34,388 bases of DNA from Oscillospiraceae bacterium (GTDB taxonomy: Bacteria > Bacillota > Clostridia > Oscillospirales > Oscillospiraceae): positions 1-34,388 of the forward strand of contig JAFSRZ010000047.1 of the NCBI GenBank assembly GCA_017445875.1, in the 5' to 3' direction. The position numbers were made by a program, and so were the translations under genes. Under the pieces are notes generated by a model, which was not told where the DNA came from, made no database searches, and saw only the letters and a list, made by a program, of their open reading frames with translations. Of the stretch, positions 1 to 7,591 are shown piece after piece; the stretch's first letter is position 1, and each line of letters starts with the position of its first letter.

Positions 1-822
1 CTGAATGTAGTTTGCGTCAAGGCTCCGGGATTCGGCGACCGCCGCAAGGAGATGTTGCAGGATATCGCCATTCTGACGGGCGGCACGGTTGTCAGTGAAG
101 AAGTCGGCCTCACGCTCAAGGAAAGCACCATCGACGACTTAGGCCGCGCCCGTCAGGTCAAGGTCACGAAGGAGAACACGACCATTGTCGACGGCGCGGG
201 CGACGCCAAGGCCATTAAAGACCGCGTGGCGCAGATTCGTTCCCAGATTGCCAACACCACCAGCGACTATGACAAGGAAAAGTTGCAGGAACGTCTGGCG
301 AAGCTGTCGGGCGGCGTGGCGGTCATCAAGGCGGGCGCGTCCACCGAGACCGAAATGAAAGAAAAGAAAATGCGTATCGAGGACGCCCTGAACGCCACAC
401 GCGCCGCTGTGGAAGAAGGCGTTGTCGCGGGCGGCGGTACGATTTTCGTCAACGTGATTCCCGCCGTGCTGGCGCTCACCGACACCGTAGAGGGCGACGA
501 AAAGACGGGTGTGCAGATTGTCGCCCGTGCGCTGGAAGCTCCCATTCGTCAGATTGCCGCCAACGCCGGTCTTGACGGCTCCGTGATTCTGGAGAAAGTC
601 CGCACGTCCGGCAAAGACGGCTACGGCTTCGACGCCTACAAAGAGGAATACTGCGACATGGTCGCGTCGGGCATTATCGACCCGGCGAAAGTGACGCGTT
701 CCGCACTCGAAAACGCGGCGTCCGTGGCGGCTATGGTTCTCACGACGGAATCTCTGGTAGCCGACAAGCCCGAACCCCCCGCGCCGGTGCCTCCCTCTCC
801 CGACATGGGCGGCATGTATTGA
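1..822 (+). CDS. groL: GroEL chaperonin, C-terminal half (5' partial)
   Basis: The large chaperonin subunit; in the cytosol it forms the double ring that refolds proteins with GroES and ATP. The reading frame is open from base 1, so the start lies upstream and about 273 of the usual ~540 residues are present. Visible family motifs are [13 protein letters not shown] in the apical domain, [10 protein letters not shown] in the intermediate domain, and DGYGFDAY followed by [20 protein letters not shown] in the equatorial domain. The tail is a short [15 protein letters not shown], a reduced form of the Gly-Met-rich GroEL tail. groES would be expected upstream, outside the window. A hairpin follows at 845-874. 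Confidence 0.98.
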   Translation: MNVVCVKAPGFGDRRKEMLQDIAILTGGTVVSEEVGLTLKESTIDDLGRARQVKVTKENTTIVDGAGDAKAIKDRVAQIRSQIANTTSDYDKEKLQERLAKLSGGVAVIKAGASTETEMKEKKMRIEDALNATRAAVEEGVVAGGGTIFVNVIPAVLALTDTVEGDEKTGVQIVARALEAPIRQIAANAGLDGSVILEKVRTSGKDGYGFDAYKEEYCDMVASGIIDPAKVTRSALENAASVAAMVLTTESLVADKPEPPAPVPPSPDMGGMY

Positions 823-844
823 TTCCCGCAAGATAATAATCACG

Positions 845-874
845 GGAGACGCTTCCTGTACAGGGGGCGTCTCC
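845..874 (+). terminator. Hairpin after groEL
   Basis: GGAGACGC pairs with GCGTCTCC, and the interior CCTGTACAGG is itself self-complementary. It lies 22 bases after the groEL stop. The T-tract is weak, so this is a probable rather than textbook Rho-independent terminator. Confidence 0.6.
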
Positions 875-889
875 TGTTCGCGTTTCCTC

Positions 890-918
890 TTGCAAATCCG
901 CGCCGGATGTGGTAGCAT
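890..918 (+). promoter_or_regulatory. Sigma-A-type promoter for the DUF4160 module
   Basis: TTGCAA (890-895), a 17-nt spacer, then TAGCAT (913-918). It sits between the groEL hairpin and the small gene at 944. The ATG at 917 overlaps the -10 box, which rules that ATG out as the start of the downstream gene. Confidence 0.55.
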
Positions 919-943
919 GGAGGCCGTAAAGGAGGCGTTGAAA

Positions 944-1189
944 ATGCGGCGTCATTATGTCACGCTCTGCGTACACGGCAACACGGTCGTGACCTACACG
1001 CGCACGGAAAGCGGCGTCGAGGTTACGTTTGAACAGGCGAAACACAAGGGCTTCAATACGGTGGTCATGGACTTGGACGGCGGGATTATCCGTAACGACG
1101 GCTTTCCCCCCGCCGAAGTGGATTACTTCCAGCGTTTCTTGCGCCGCAACCGCGACGCCATTGCCGAAGGAGCGGCGGAAGATGCCTAA
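944..1189 (+). CDS. Small hypothetical protein paired with DUF4160 protein
   Basis: An 81-residue soluble protein that I do not recognise. The start is the ATG at 944, eight bases after GGAGG (931-935); ATGs further upstream in the frame lie in or before the -10 box. The N-terminal half reads as short beta strands (HYVTLCVHGNTVVTYTRTES), and the C-terminal third is a charged helix (AEVDYFQRFLRRNRDAIAEG). Its last eight bases overlap the start of the DUF4160 gene, so the two are translationally coupled. DUF4160 genes often sit beside a small partner (commonly DUF2442), in modules suspected to act as toxin-antitoxin pairs. This partner does not look like DUF2442 by eye. A role as the partner of the DUF4160 protein is inferred from position only. 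Confidence 0.7.
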   Translation: MRRHYVTLCVHGNTVVTYTRTESGVEVTFEQAKHKGFNTVVMDLDGGIIRNDGFPPAEVDYFQRFLRRNRDAIAEGAAEDA

Positions 1190-1454
1190 GCTGTATGAAT
1201 TGTTCGGCTTTCAAATCAGCATTTGGAGTTTTGAGAACGGAGAGCCAATCCATGTGCATATCTCAAAACGCCGTCCGGGCGCGAACTCCACGAAAATCTG
1301 GCTTCTTTCGGACGGTACTTTTGAACTGGCGCATAACGCCTCCCGGATTTCCCGGAGCGACTTAAACAAGATTATGCGCTTTCTGAACGAAAACGCCGAC
1401 GAAATCCGTGATTTCTGGATTGCGTATCACGGGTATGAAAAATACATCAGATAA
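1182..1454 (+). CDS. DUF4160 family protein
   Basis: A 90-residue protein that starts inside the end of the upstream gene. The family pattern is clear: an N-terminal strand (YELFGFQISIWSFENGEP), the IHVHISK histidine motif (HVHV/HVHI in the family), a Lys-Trp-Leu stretch, FELAHNASRIS, and a C-terminal helix with LNKIMRFLNENADEI followed by a Trp near the end. DUF4160 proteins are widespread and uncharacterised; they usually occur in two-gene cassettes that behave like accessory or toxin-antitoxin modules. No nuclease motif beyond HVH is visible. A hairpin follows at 1476-1516. Confidence 0.85.
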   Translation: MPKLYELFGFQISIWSFENGEPIHVHISKRRPGANSTKIWLLSDGTFELAHNASRISRSDLNKIMRFLNENADEIRDFWIAYHGYEKYIR

Positions 1455-1475
1455 GAAACCGTGTTGCGCAATGCG

Positions 1476-1516
1476 GCGGCGTGGGTAAACTGGAAATTGC
1501 CATCAACCCGCGCCGC
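1476..1516 (+). terminator. Hairpin after DUF4160 gene, no T-tract
   Basis: GCGGCGTGGGT (1476-1486) pairs with ACCCGCGCCGC (1506-1516) with one G-U pair and a 19-nt loop. It is followed by TAACCCATA, so it is not a standard intrinsic terminator. The rest of 1517-1611 is AT-rich and shows no gene. Confidence 0.4.
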
Positions 1517-1611
1517 TAACCCATATCAAACTGCTGTAAGATGATAGATAATCATAACAACGAACATAATAGCGATTATAAGAAGCATTGTCCAAGGTCA
1601 AGAGGAAATAT

Positions 1612-1638
1612 AAAAATCCCCCGCAATGCAGGGGATTT
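1612..1638 (-). terminator. Terminator of the asd-dapA operon
   Basis: On the minus strand AAATCCCC and GGGGATTT form a hairpin directly after dapA, followed by TTTTTATATTT. This is a standard Rho-independent terminator. Confidence 0.85.
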
Positions 1639-1650
1639 GGGCGTTAAAAT

Positions 1651-2541
1651 TTAGCCCTGTAACAGTCCGTATTCCCGCAACACGTCGCGGATACGCTCCA
1701 GATTTGCGGGGGACGGGTCGCACATCGGCAGACGGTACTCCCCGGCGGACAGTCCCATCAGGTTCATGGCGGCCTTGACTGGTACCGGGTTCACCTCGCA
1801 GAACATCGCGTCACAGAGACGCTTCAAGGACACCTGAATCTTTCCGGCGGCGGCGTAATCGTTGCGCTTGCACAGTTCCGTCATACGGCGCATTTCGGAC
1901 GGGTAGACGTTCGCCACGACGGAAATCACGCCCTGTCCGCCTAACGCGCAAATCGGCACCGTTTCGTCGTCGTTGCCCGACCAGACGAAGAAATCTTCCG
2001 GACACAGGTTGAAAATATTCTGTACGGCGCTGAGATTCCCGGACGCCTCTTTGATACCGTGAATGTTGGGATGTTCGGCGAGTTTGGCGCAGGTCTCCGG
2101 GGCGATACTCACGCCCGTGCGCGACGGGACGTTATACAGAATACAGGGACGTTCCACGGCGTCCAAAATCCGCTGATAGTGCAGGATGAGGCCTGTTTGT
2201 GTGGCCTTGTTATAGTAGGGCGTGACAAGCAAGAGGGCGTCGGCACCGGCTTTCTGTGCGTCGCGGGAAAGTTCGACGGCGTGGGCGGTGTCGTTGGTGC
2301 CGCTCCCGGCGATAACCGGAACACGTCCGTTGACGCGCTCCACACAGTAGGCGATAGTCCGCAGACGTTCGGCGTTGGACATGGTCGCGGATTCGCCGGT
2401 CGTGCCGCAGACTACAATGGCGTCCGTGCCGCTGTCAATCTGCCAGTCGATGATTTTGCCGAAGGCGTCCAAGTCCACGGCGTCATTGCGGAACGGCGTC
2501 ACAATCGCCACGCCGCACCCGGTAAAAATGGGGCTTTTCAT
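1651..2541 (-). CDS. dapA: 4-hydroxy-tetrahydrodipicolinate synthase
   Basis: Condenses aspartate semialdehyde with pyruvate in the first committed step to meso-diaminopimelate and lysine. The product is 296 residues, normal for the family, and a single TIM barrel. Key sites are visible: GTTGES (46-51) with the pyruvate-binding Thr pair, LYNVPSRTG with the catalytic Tyr136 and the substrate-binding Arg141, and GIKEASGN with the Schiff-base Lys164. The start ATG at 2541 has GGAGG eight bases upstream. It lies 27 bases downstream of asd, whose product is its substrate, so the two form an operon ending at the 1612-1638 terminator. No allosteric lysine riboswitch is seen. Confidence 0.97.
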   Translation of the reverse strand: MKSPIFTGCGVAIVTPFRNDAVDLDAFGKIIDWQIDSGTDAIVVCGTTGESATMSNAERLRTIAYCVERVNGRVPVIAGSGTNDTAHAVELSRDAQKAGADALLLVTPYYNKATQTGLILHYQRILDAVERPCILYNVPSRTGVSIAPETCAKLAEHPNIHGIKEASGNLSAVQNIFNLCPEDFFVWSGNDDETVPICALGGQGVISVVANVYPSEMRRMTELCKRNDYAAAGKIQVSLKRLCDAMFCEVNPVPVKAAMNLMGLSAGEYRLPMCDPSPANLERIRDVLREYGLLQG

Positions 2542-2568
2542 GATGAATCCTCCATTTCCTGATGATGA

Positions 2569-3654
2569 TTAGTCCATATAGCCTTTCGCGCAGAGGAGTT
2601 CGGCGAGCAGGACGCCGCCACCCGCCGCGCCGCGTAATGTGTTGTGGCTCAGTCCGGCAAACTTGTAATCGTACTGGGTATCGGGGCGGAGACGGCCTAA
2701 CGAAATTGCCATACCGTGTTCGAGATTGCGGTCAAGGCGTGTCTGGGGGCGGTCGGGTTCCTCGAAGTAGTGCAGGAACTGTTTCGGCGCGGACGGAAGC
2801 TGTAACTCCTGCGCGACGCCCCGGAAATTCGCCCAATCGTCGCGGATTTGTTCCATAGTAGGCTTGTGACCGTCGGCGAACTTCACGAACACCGCCGCCA
2901 TGTGTCCGTCGAGACAGGCCACGCGGAAACACTGCGCGGTAATCGACGGCTTCTCCGCTGTGACAATGCGTCCGCCCTCGACGCGTCCCCAGAGTTTGAG
3001 CGGCTCCTGTTCGCTTTTCTCCTCCTCGCCGCCGATGTACGGGATACAGTTATCAACCATTTCAGGCCAGCGCTCGAAGGTCTTGCCAGCGCCGGAAATC
3101 GCCTGATACGTACACACTAACACGCGTTCGAGACCGTATTTCCGCAACGGGTGCAACGCCGGAACGTAACTTTGCAGGGAACAATTCGACTTCACGGCGA
3201 TAAAGCCGCGTTTAGTGCCGAGACGCTGTTTCTGTGCCTCGATAACGGCTAAATGTTCGGCGTTGATTTCGGGTACGACCATCGGGACATCGGGTGTCCA
3301 GCGGTTGGCGGAGTTGTTGGAGACAACCGGACATTCGAGTTTCGCGTAACGTTCCTCCAAGGCGCGGATTGCGTCCTTTTTCATGTCGACGGCGCAGAAA
3401 CAGAAGTCGACTTGCGCGGCGAGACATTCGGCGTCGGCGTCGGCGTCCAGAATTGTCAGATTTTTGGCGGCGTCGGGAATGGGTTCCGACATCGCCCAGC
3501 GGTTCGACACCGCTTCCTCGTACGTTTTCCCGGCGCTTCGACCGCTCGCGGCGACCGCCGTTAGCTTGAACCAAGGATGAGATTCCAACAACGTCACAAA
3601 ACGCTGTCCGACCATGCCTGTAGCGCCGATAACGCCTACTCTATATTCTCTCAT
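2569..3654 (-). CDS. asd: Aspartate-semialdehyde dehydrogenase (archaeal/fungal-type)
   Basis: Reduces aspartyl phosphate to aspartate semialdehyde with NADPH, feeding dapA. The 361-residue product has the Rossmann motif GATGMVGQ (10-17), then LLESHPWFKL, which is typical of the archaeal/fungal-type branch rather than of E. coli Asd. The catalytic Cys158 lies in VKSNCSLQSY, ISGAGKTFERWPE follows at about 186, and the likely catalytic His is in CLDGH. The ATG at 3654 has GGGAG about ten bases upstream. Transcription probably starts from the promoter at 3716-3744, giving a leader of about 55 bases. Recognition of the family is firm; the subtype assignment is by motif. Confidence 0.95.
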   Translation of the reverse strand: MREYRVGVIGATGMVGQRFVTLLESHPWFKLTAVAASGRSAGKTYEEAVSNRWAMSEPIPDAAKNLTILDADADAECLAAQVDFCFCAVDMKKDAIRALEERYAKLECPVVSNNSANRWTPDVPMVVPEINAEHLAVIEAQKQRLGTKRGFIAVKSNCSLQSYVPALHPLRKYGLERVLVCTYQAISGAGKTFERWPEMVDNCIPYIGGEEEKSEQEPLKLWGRVEGGRIVTAEKPSITAQCFRVACLDGHMAAVFVKFADGHKPTMEQIRDDWANFRGVAQELQLPSAPKQFLHYFEEPDRPQTRLDRNLEHGMAISLGRLRPDTQYDYKFAGLSHNTLRGAAGGGVLLAELLCAKGYMD

Positions 3655-3715
3655 ATGGATTCACTCCCAACGCGTTTCACACGCGGATTCTCCCGCCCGG
3701 CGGGAAAGCGGAGAA

Positions 3716-3744
3716 ATACTATCACGCTTCCGGCGCATTGTCAA
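3716..3744 (-). promoter_or_regulatory. Sigma-A promoter of asd-dapA
   Basis: Read leftward: TTGACA (3739-3744), a 17-nt spacer, TAGTAT (3716-3721). It is a near-consensus promoter just upstream of asd. It lies only 33 bases before queA on the other strand, so the queA promoter must overlap it; I could not pick one out. Confidence 0.8.
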
Positions 3745-3776
3745 GAACGGAAGCGGCGACAAAGGACGGATTCCCC

Positions 3777-4802
3777 ATGAAAACCAGTGACTTTTCCTAC
3801 GAACTCCCGCCGGAACTGATAGCCCAACACCCGTCGGAACGGCGCGACGCCTCCCGCCTCATGACGCTCAACCGCGCCACGGGCGAAATCGGACACTATC
3901 ATTTCTATGATTTGCCGCGCTTTCTATGCCCCGGAGACTGTATGATTTTGAACAACTCCCGCGTGATTCCGGCGCGGCTTTTGGGACAGCGTCAGCCGGG
4001 CGGCGGCGTCAGTGAAATTTTACTCTTGACGGAACGCGGGGACGGCGTGTGGGAATGCCTTGTCCGTCCGGGGCGGAAACTGCGTCCGGGAACTGTTGTC
4101 ACGTTCGGGAACGGCGAACTGTCGGCGGAAATTCTGGAACGTCTCGACAACGGAAACCGTCTCGTGAAATTCACGTGGGACGGTATTTTTCTGGAAGTGC
4201 TGGAACGCCTCGGAGAAATGCCCCTGCCGCCGTATATCCGCGAGAAACTCCGTGACCGTGACCGTTATCAGACGGTGTACGCGAAAATCAACGGAAGCGC
4301 GGCGGCACCGACGGCCGGACTGCATTTCACGGAAGAACTGCTGTCGGAAATCCGTCAGCGCGGCGTGGAAATCGGCTCCGTGACACTGCATGTCGGCTTG
4401 GGGACATTCCGCCCGGTGCGGGAAGAAAATCCACTTGACCATGAAATGCACAAGGAATACTGTGTTGTGCCGTCGGAGACCGCCGAATTAGTCAACCGTA
4501 CCCGCGCCCGTGGCGGACGCTGTGTGTGCGTGGGTACGACCTCCTGCCGGACGCTCGAAACGTGGGCGGACGATAACGGGAAACTGCGTTCCGGCGCGGA
4601 TTGGACGGGCATTTATATTTATCCCGGCTACCAATTCAAGGTCACGGACGCGCTTGTGACGAATTTCCACCTGCCGGAAAGCACACTCTTAATGTTGGTG
4701 TCTGCCTTCGCGGGACGCGAACGCGTTTTGAACGCCTACCGGGAGGCGGTCAAAGAACGCTACCGCTTTTTCTCGTTTGGCGACGCTATGTTGCTGATTT
4801 AA
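3777..4802 (+). CDS. queA: S-adenosylmethionine:tRNA ribosyltransferase-isomerase
   Basis: Transfers and isomerises the ribosyl part of SAM to preQ1 at tRNA position 34, making epoxyqueuosine. The product is 341 residues from the ATG at 3777, which has AAAGGACGG upstream; an in-frame ATG at 3738 would add 13 unrelated residues. Family signatures include FSYELPPELIAQHP, ASRLMTLNR, ILNNSRVIPARLLG, PLPPYIREKL, the AAPTAGLHFTEELL block, VTLHVGLGTFRPV, and TNFHLPESTLLMLVSAFAG near the C-terminus. It appears monocistronic here; tgt is not adjacent. A hairpin at 4861-4903 follows. Confidence 0.97.
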   Translation: MKTSDFSYELPPELIAQHPSERRDASRLMTLNRATGEIGHYHFYDLPRFLCPGDCMILNNSRVIPARLLGQRQPGGGVSEILLLTERGDGVWECLVRPGRKLRPGTVVTFGNGELSAEILERLDNGNRLVKFTWDGIFLEVLERLGEMPLPPYIREKLRDRDRYQTVYAKINGSAAAPTAGLHFTEELLSEIRQRGVEIGSVTLHVGLGTFRPVREENPLDHEMHKEYCVVPSETAELVNRTRARGGRCVCVGTTSCRTLETWADDNGKLRSGADWTGIYIYPGYQFKVTDALVTNFHLPESTLLMLVSAFAGRERVLNAYREAVKERYRFFSFGDAMLLI

Positions 4803-4860
4803 CCTGATTCCGTACAAAAGCACCGTAAAAGCACACCGTAAAGTTGTGCGGTGAGAATGT

Positions 4861-4903
4861 AAAGCGACACTGAGAGCCTTGCGGTGTTTTCAGTGTTGCT
4901 TTT
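4861..4903 (+). terminator. Terminator after queA
   Basis: AAAGCGACACTGA (4861-4873) pairs with TCAGTGTTGCTTT (4890-4902), 13 pairs with one G-U, ending in a short T-run. Confidence 0.7.
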
Positions 4904-4933
4904 AATTGCGCCGCGTAAATCCTGAATTGCCAT

Positions 4934-5071
4934 ATGACAAATTCCAAAATTCGTTCTTCCATTTCACGACAAACAGAGGTCAAAATTGCCCAATACGAAG
5001 CGGTTCAGACTGAAATTACAGCGCATGAAACCGCCATCCGTAAATGGGAAAAAGGGAAGCGCAAAGCGTGA
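4934..5071 (+). CDS. Candidate 45-residue helical small protein
   Basis: ATG at 4934, TGA at 5069-5071. The predicted peptide begins MTNSKIRSSISRQTE, continues as an uninterrupted hydrophilic helix (VKIAQYEAVQTEITAHE) and ends in a basic tail (RKWEKGKRKA). The composition looks like coding sequence and differs from the surrounding noise. No convincing ribosome site precedes it, and its last codons form the left arm of the terminator at 5050-5093. It could be a real small basic protein, or the surviving C-terminus of a decayed gene. No function can be named. Confidence 0.35.
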   Translation: MTNSKIRSSISRQTEVKIAQYEAVQTEITAHETAIRKWEKGKRKA

Positions 5072-5093
5072 CGACGCTCCGCGCTTCCCTTTT
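5050..5093. terminator. Two-way terminator between facing small ORFs
   Basis: AAAAGGGAAGCGC (5050-5062) pairs perfectly with GCGCTTCCCTTTT (5081-5093), and an inner AGCG/CGCT pair extends the stem. T-runs flank it on both strands (TTTT rightward, TTTTT leftward), so it can stop transcription from either side. Confidence 0.8.
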
Positions 5094-5145
5094 GGCGTCC
5101 GCGCCGGATACGGCGCGGGTTCGTCATTTCATTTCGCCGCGCCGG

Positions 5146-5247
5146 TTACGGAACGGCGTTTCCGGAGGATTTGCGCCGCGCCCAACAGACAGTCAGCCCC
5201 GCCGCGACATCGCCTAGAATCAAGAGTTTTTGCCATGGGGAAATCAT
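5146..5247 (-). CDS. Candidate 33-residue membrane peptide
   Basis: Minus-strand ATG at 5245-5247, stop at 5146-5148. The peptide begins MISPWQKLLILGDVAAGLTV, followed by CWARR and a short polar tail: one hydrophobic segment ending in positive charges, as in many small membrane proteins. It lies between the deaminase promoter and the two-way terminator, which would end its transcript. A GGGG lies too far upstream (about 17 bases) to be a good ribosome site. Support is composition and position only. Apart from the two candidate ORFs and the hairpins, 4803-5252 shows nothing I can assign. Confidence 0.25.
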   Translation of the reverse strand: MISPWQKLLILGDVAAGLTVCWARRKSSGNAVP

Positions 5248-5252
5248 GTGTA

Positions 5253-5281
5253 TTGACATTTCCCCGTGCGCGTGTTATAAA
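5253..5281 (+). promoter_or_regulatory. Consensus sigma-A promoter of deaminase gene
   Basis: TTGACA (5253-5258), a 17-nt spacer, TATAAA (5276-5281). It is a perfect -35 box with a near-perfect -10 box, 24 bases before the start codon, so the leader is very short and expression is probably strong and simple. Confidence 0.85.
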
Positions 5282-5304
5282 AAGCCGAAAAGGAGGCGTT
5301 GACT

Positions 5305-5751
5305 ATGCCTAACCCCTATATGAAGTTGGCGATTGAGGAGGCGGAAACCGGCATTCACGCCGGACACGGCGGCTCTTTTGGGTGCGTGATTGTCAAGGAC
5401 GGCACGGTAATCGGCAGGGGACACAATGAGGTCTTGAAGCGGAACGACCCCACCTGTCACGGGGAAATGATGGCTATCCGGGAGGCGTGCAGGGCAGTCG
5501 GCACTTACGATTTGGGCGGATGTGAACTGTATACGACCGCCGCGCCGTGTCCCATGTGTTTCGGGGCGATTCAGTGGGCGAACATCCGAAAAGTCTACTA
5601 TGGGTGTTCGGTCTCTGACACCGGCAAAATAGGCTTCCGTGACGAGGAATTTTATAACGCCGCGCACGACTTTTCCGAGGAGTTGAACCGCCCGGAGTGC
5701 CTGAAACTCTTTGAGGAATACAGCGGCTTGCAGGATAAGGCGCTTTACTGA
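5305..5751 (+). CDS. Guanine deaminase-like zinc cytidine/deoxycytidylate deaminase family protein
   Basis: A 148-residue member of the zinc-dependent deaminase fold. The zinc and catalytic residues are visible in CHGE (His52, proton-shuttle Glu54) and PCPMC (Cys82, Cys85). GGSFGCVIVKDG at the N-terminus, NDPT before the His and the GFRDEEFYNA segment after the core match the GuaD branch (guanine to xanthine) better than tRNA-specific TadA, which usually lacks that segment. The ATG at 5305 is eight bases after AGGAGG (5291-5296); the in-frame TTG at 5299 is too close to the ribosome site. It is single-gene, with its own promoter and terminator. Substrate could be guanine or another nucleobase. 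Confidence 0.85.
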   Translation: MPNPYMKLAIEEAETGIHAGHGGSFGCVIVKDGTVIGRGHNEVLKRNDPTCHGEMMAIREACRAVGTYDLGGCELYTTAAPCPMCFGAIQWANIRKVYYGCSVSDTGKIGFRDEEFYNAAHDFSEELNRPECLKLFEEYSGLQDKALY

Positions 5752-5758
5752 CCGTGTG

Positions 5759-5791
5759 AAAAGCCGCTCCACGAATGGGGCGGCTTTTTTA
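5759..5791. terminator. Two-way terminator, deaminase versus leftward operon
   Basis: AAAAGCCGCTCC pairs with GGGGCGGCTTTT (one G-U) followed by TTTTTTA on the plus strand; the minus strand also ends in TTTT. It serves the deaminase gene and the converging gamma-carbonic-anhydrase gene, which stops at 5802. Confidence 0.88.
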
Positions 5792-5801
5792 CGCGGTTCT
5801 G

Positions 5802-6287
5802 TCAAGTTTGGGAATCGCGGCAGGCTTGCGCGGCTTGCAGGTATTTCCGCGCCGAAGCGCGGTTGTGTTCGATTTCGGCGGCGGTCAGCGGACGCGTGAC
5901 TTTCGCCGGACTGCCCAGTATCATGGAACCGTCGGGGGCGTCGGTCTTGCCCGTGACCACCGCGCCCGCGCCGATAATACAGTCACTGCCGATTTTCGCG
6001 CCGTTGAGAATGACTGCCCCCATGCCGACAAGTGTATTGTCGCCCACGGTGCAGCCGTGGACAATCGCGCCGTGTCCGATAGTACACCCCCGCCCGACGC
6101 TCGTTTCCTCGTGCAAAACGGCGCAGTCCTGAATATTGGTGCCGTCGCCGACGATAATCGCGCCGTCGTCGCCGCGTATGACCGCGTTGTACCACACACT
6201 CACGCCCTTGCCTAATGTCACGTCGCCCGTGACTTTCGCGCCGTCGCAAATCAACACATTTTCGTCTGTCTGACGCAGTTTATACAT
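5802..6287 (-). CDS. Gamma carbonic anhydrase family protein (hexapeptide repeat)
   Basis: A 161-residue left-handed beta-helix of repeated [LIV]GxxxV hexapeptides (residues about 12-120) ending in a helix. It has the three histidines expected to bind the trimer-interface metal: His59 (AVLHEE), His72 and His77 (GHGAIVHGC). The family includes YrdA, PaaY and CaiE; many members are active or latent gamma carbonic anhydrases, others have no known substrate. The ribosome site AAAGGAG is close upstream, and the gap to the aminopeptidase gene is 21 bases. It is the last gene of the leftward run. Confidence 0.93.
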   Translation of the reverse strand: MYKLRQTDENVLICDGAKVTGDVTLGKGVSVWYNAVIRGDDGAIIVGDGTNIQDCAVLHEETSVGRGCTIGHGAIVHGCTVGDNTLVGMGAVILNGAKIGSDCIIGAGAVVTGKTDAPDGSMILGSPAKVTRPLTAAEIEHNRASARKYLQAAQACRDSQT

Positions 6288-6308
6288 ATTCCGGCTCCTT
6301 TCGGCGCG

Positions 6309-7550
6309 TCAGGACAGCTCCGGGGAGAAATTGCCGTCCACAAAGACCGGAATTTCCCGCCCGTCCGCTGTCGTGCCGATGATACTTAAATCCGGCGTGC
6401 CTACCATGAAATCAACGTGCGTGATGGAATCATTCAGGCCTTGCGCGGTCAACTCCGCTTTCGACATCTCCCGTCCGCCCTCAATGCACGGGTACGCCTC
6501 CCCGAACGCAATGTGACAAGCCGCGTTTTCGTCAAACAGCGTCTCGTAATAGAGCAGTCTCTGATTGGAAATCGGGCTGTCATACGGCACTAACGCCACT
6601 TCCCCGAAGTACGACGCGCCCTCGTCTACGGAAATGGCGGCTTTCAACTCGGCCTCGCCGCGCTCGGCGTGTGCCTCCACGATTTTCCCGTCACGGACAA
6701 CAAAATGGAACCCGTCAATAATATTGCCCTCGTGTACAAGCGGCATGGCGGCGTAAATTACGCCGTTGGCACTGTTGCGCAGTGGCGCGGTGAAAATTTC
6801 CTCGGTGGGCATGTTGGCAATGAAATTCTGTCCGGCGGGGGTGCAGTCCTCGCCAGACTCCCAGAAATGGCGCGCAGGCAGTCCAATTGTAAAATCGGTG
6901 CCTAACGCGTTGGAGTAGCGCAGGGAACGGAAACGCATGGCGTTGAGTTTCTCCGTACGGCGGCGGAGTGTGTCCAGATGTTCGCGCCAGCGGTCAACGG
7001 CGTGTCCGTCGCCCTGAATGCGGATTGCGTGGAAAATGGCGTCCCAGAGGGCGTCCATCGCCTGTTCCGGGGACAGTTCCGGGAACACCTTCCCCGCCCA
7101 ACTCGGAATGGGTATCGACGCGATACACCACGGAAACGCACTCGACATTTGCAGACGGTCGAACTCCTCCAGCGCCTTCCCCGACGCCCGTTGACTTCTT
7201 ACAAGTCGGTTGGGGTCGACGCCGCGCAGGTTTTCGGGGTCTGTGGCGGCAATCACGAGATAGGCCGCGCCTTCCCGTGCGTGGTCATTATAGAAGTGTT
7301 CGCGCCACGCCGGAACGGTGTCAAACACATCGTCGGCGGCGCGGAGATACTTCATACGTGTCAAGGCGTCGTCGCACCAGTTCATGACGACCTCTTTGCA
7401 ATTGGCGTCGTAGGCCTCGCGGGCGCACATCCGGGCGAAGTACGCACACTCCACCGGCGCGGAAATCACGAGCCGCTGTCCCTCGCGCACATCCAGCCCG
7501 ACACGTACCAGTAAGCGGGCATATTCCTGTAATCTGCTGTCATTTTTCAA
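6309..7550 (-). CDS. M29 family aminopeptidase
   Basis: A cytosolic metallo-aminopeptidase of the AmpS/PepS/aminopeptidase T family, which removes N-terminal residues from peptides. The product is 413 residues from the TTG at 7548-7550, usual for the family; TTG is chosen because AGGAGGA sits eight bases upstream and the conserved N-terminus (LQEYARLLVRVGLDVREGQR) begins right after it. The open frame continues 102 codons upstream into the neighbouring gene but has no family similarity there. Conserved blocks include ALGTDFTIGLP, GFHFVVRDGKI and HIAFGEAYPC, with the C-terminal ITHVDFMVGTPDL. It lies in an operon with the nucleotidyltransferase. Confidence 0.93.
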   Translation of the reverse strand: MKNDSRLQEYARLLVRVGLDVREGQRLVISAPVECAYFARMCAREAYDANCKEVVMNWCDDALTRMKYLRAADDVFDTVPAWREHFYNDHAREGAAYLVIAATDPENLRGVDPNRLVRSQRASGKALEEFDRLQMSSAFPWCIASIPIPSWAGKVFPELSPEQAMDALWDAIFHAIRIQGDGHAVDRWREHLDTLRRRTEKLNAMRFRSLRYSNALGTDFTIGLPARHFWESGEDCTPAGQNFIANMPTEEIFTAPLRNSANGVIYAAMPLVHEGNIIDGFHFVVRDGKIVEAHAERGEAELKAAISVDEGASYFGEVALVPYDSPISNQRLLYYETLFDENAACHIAFGEAYPCIEGGREMSKAELTAQGLNDSITHVDFMVGTPDLSIIGTTADGREIPVFVDGNFSPELS

Positions 7551-7591
7551 TGGAAAGTTCCTCCTGTGGCGTTTTGGATAGTATGCCCGCT

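Noticed and set aside
1455-1611. Possible coding remnant (…GKLEIAINPRR) after the DUF4160 gene
   Set aside because: No start codon, ribosome site or extended frame; the sequence is explained by the hairpin at 1476-1516.
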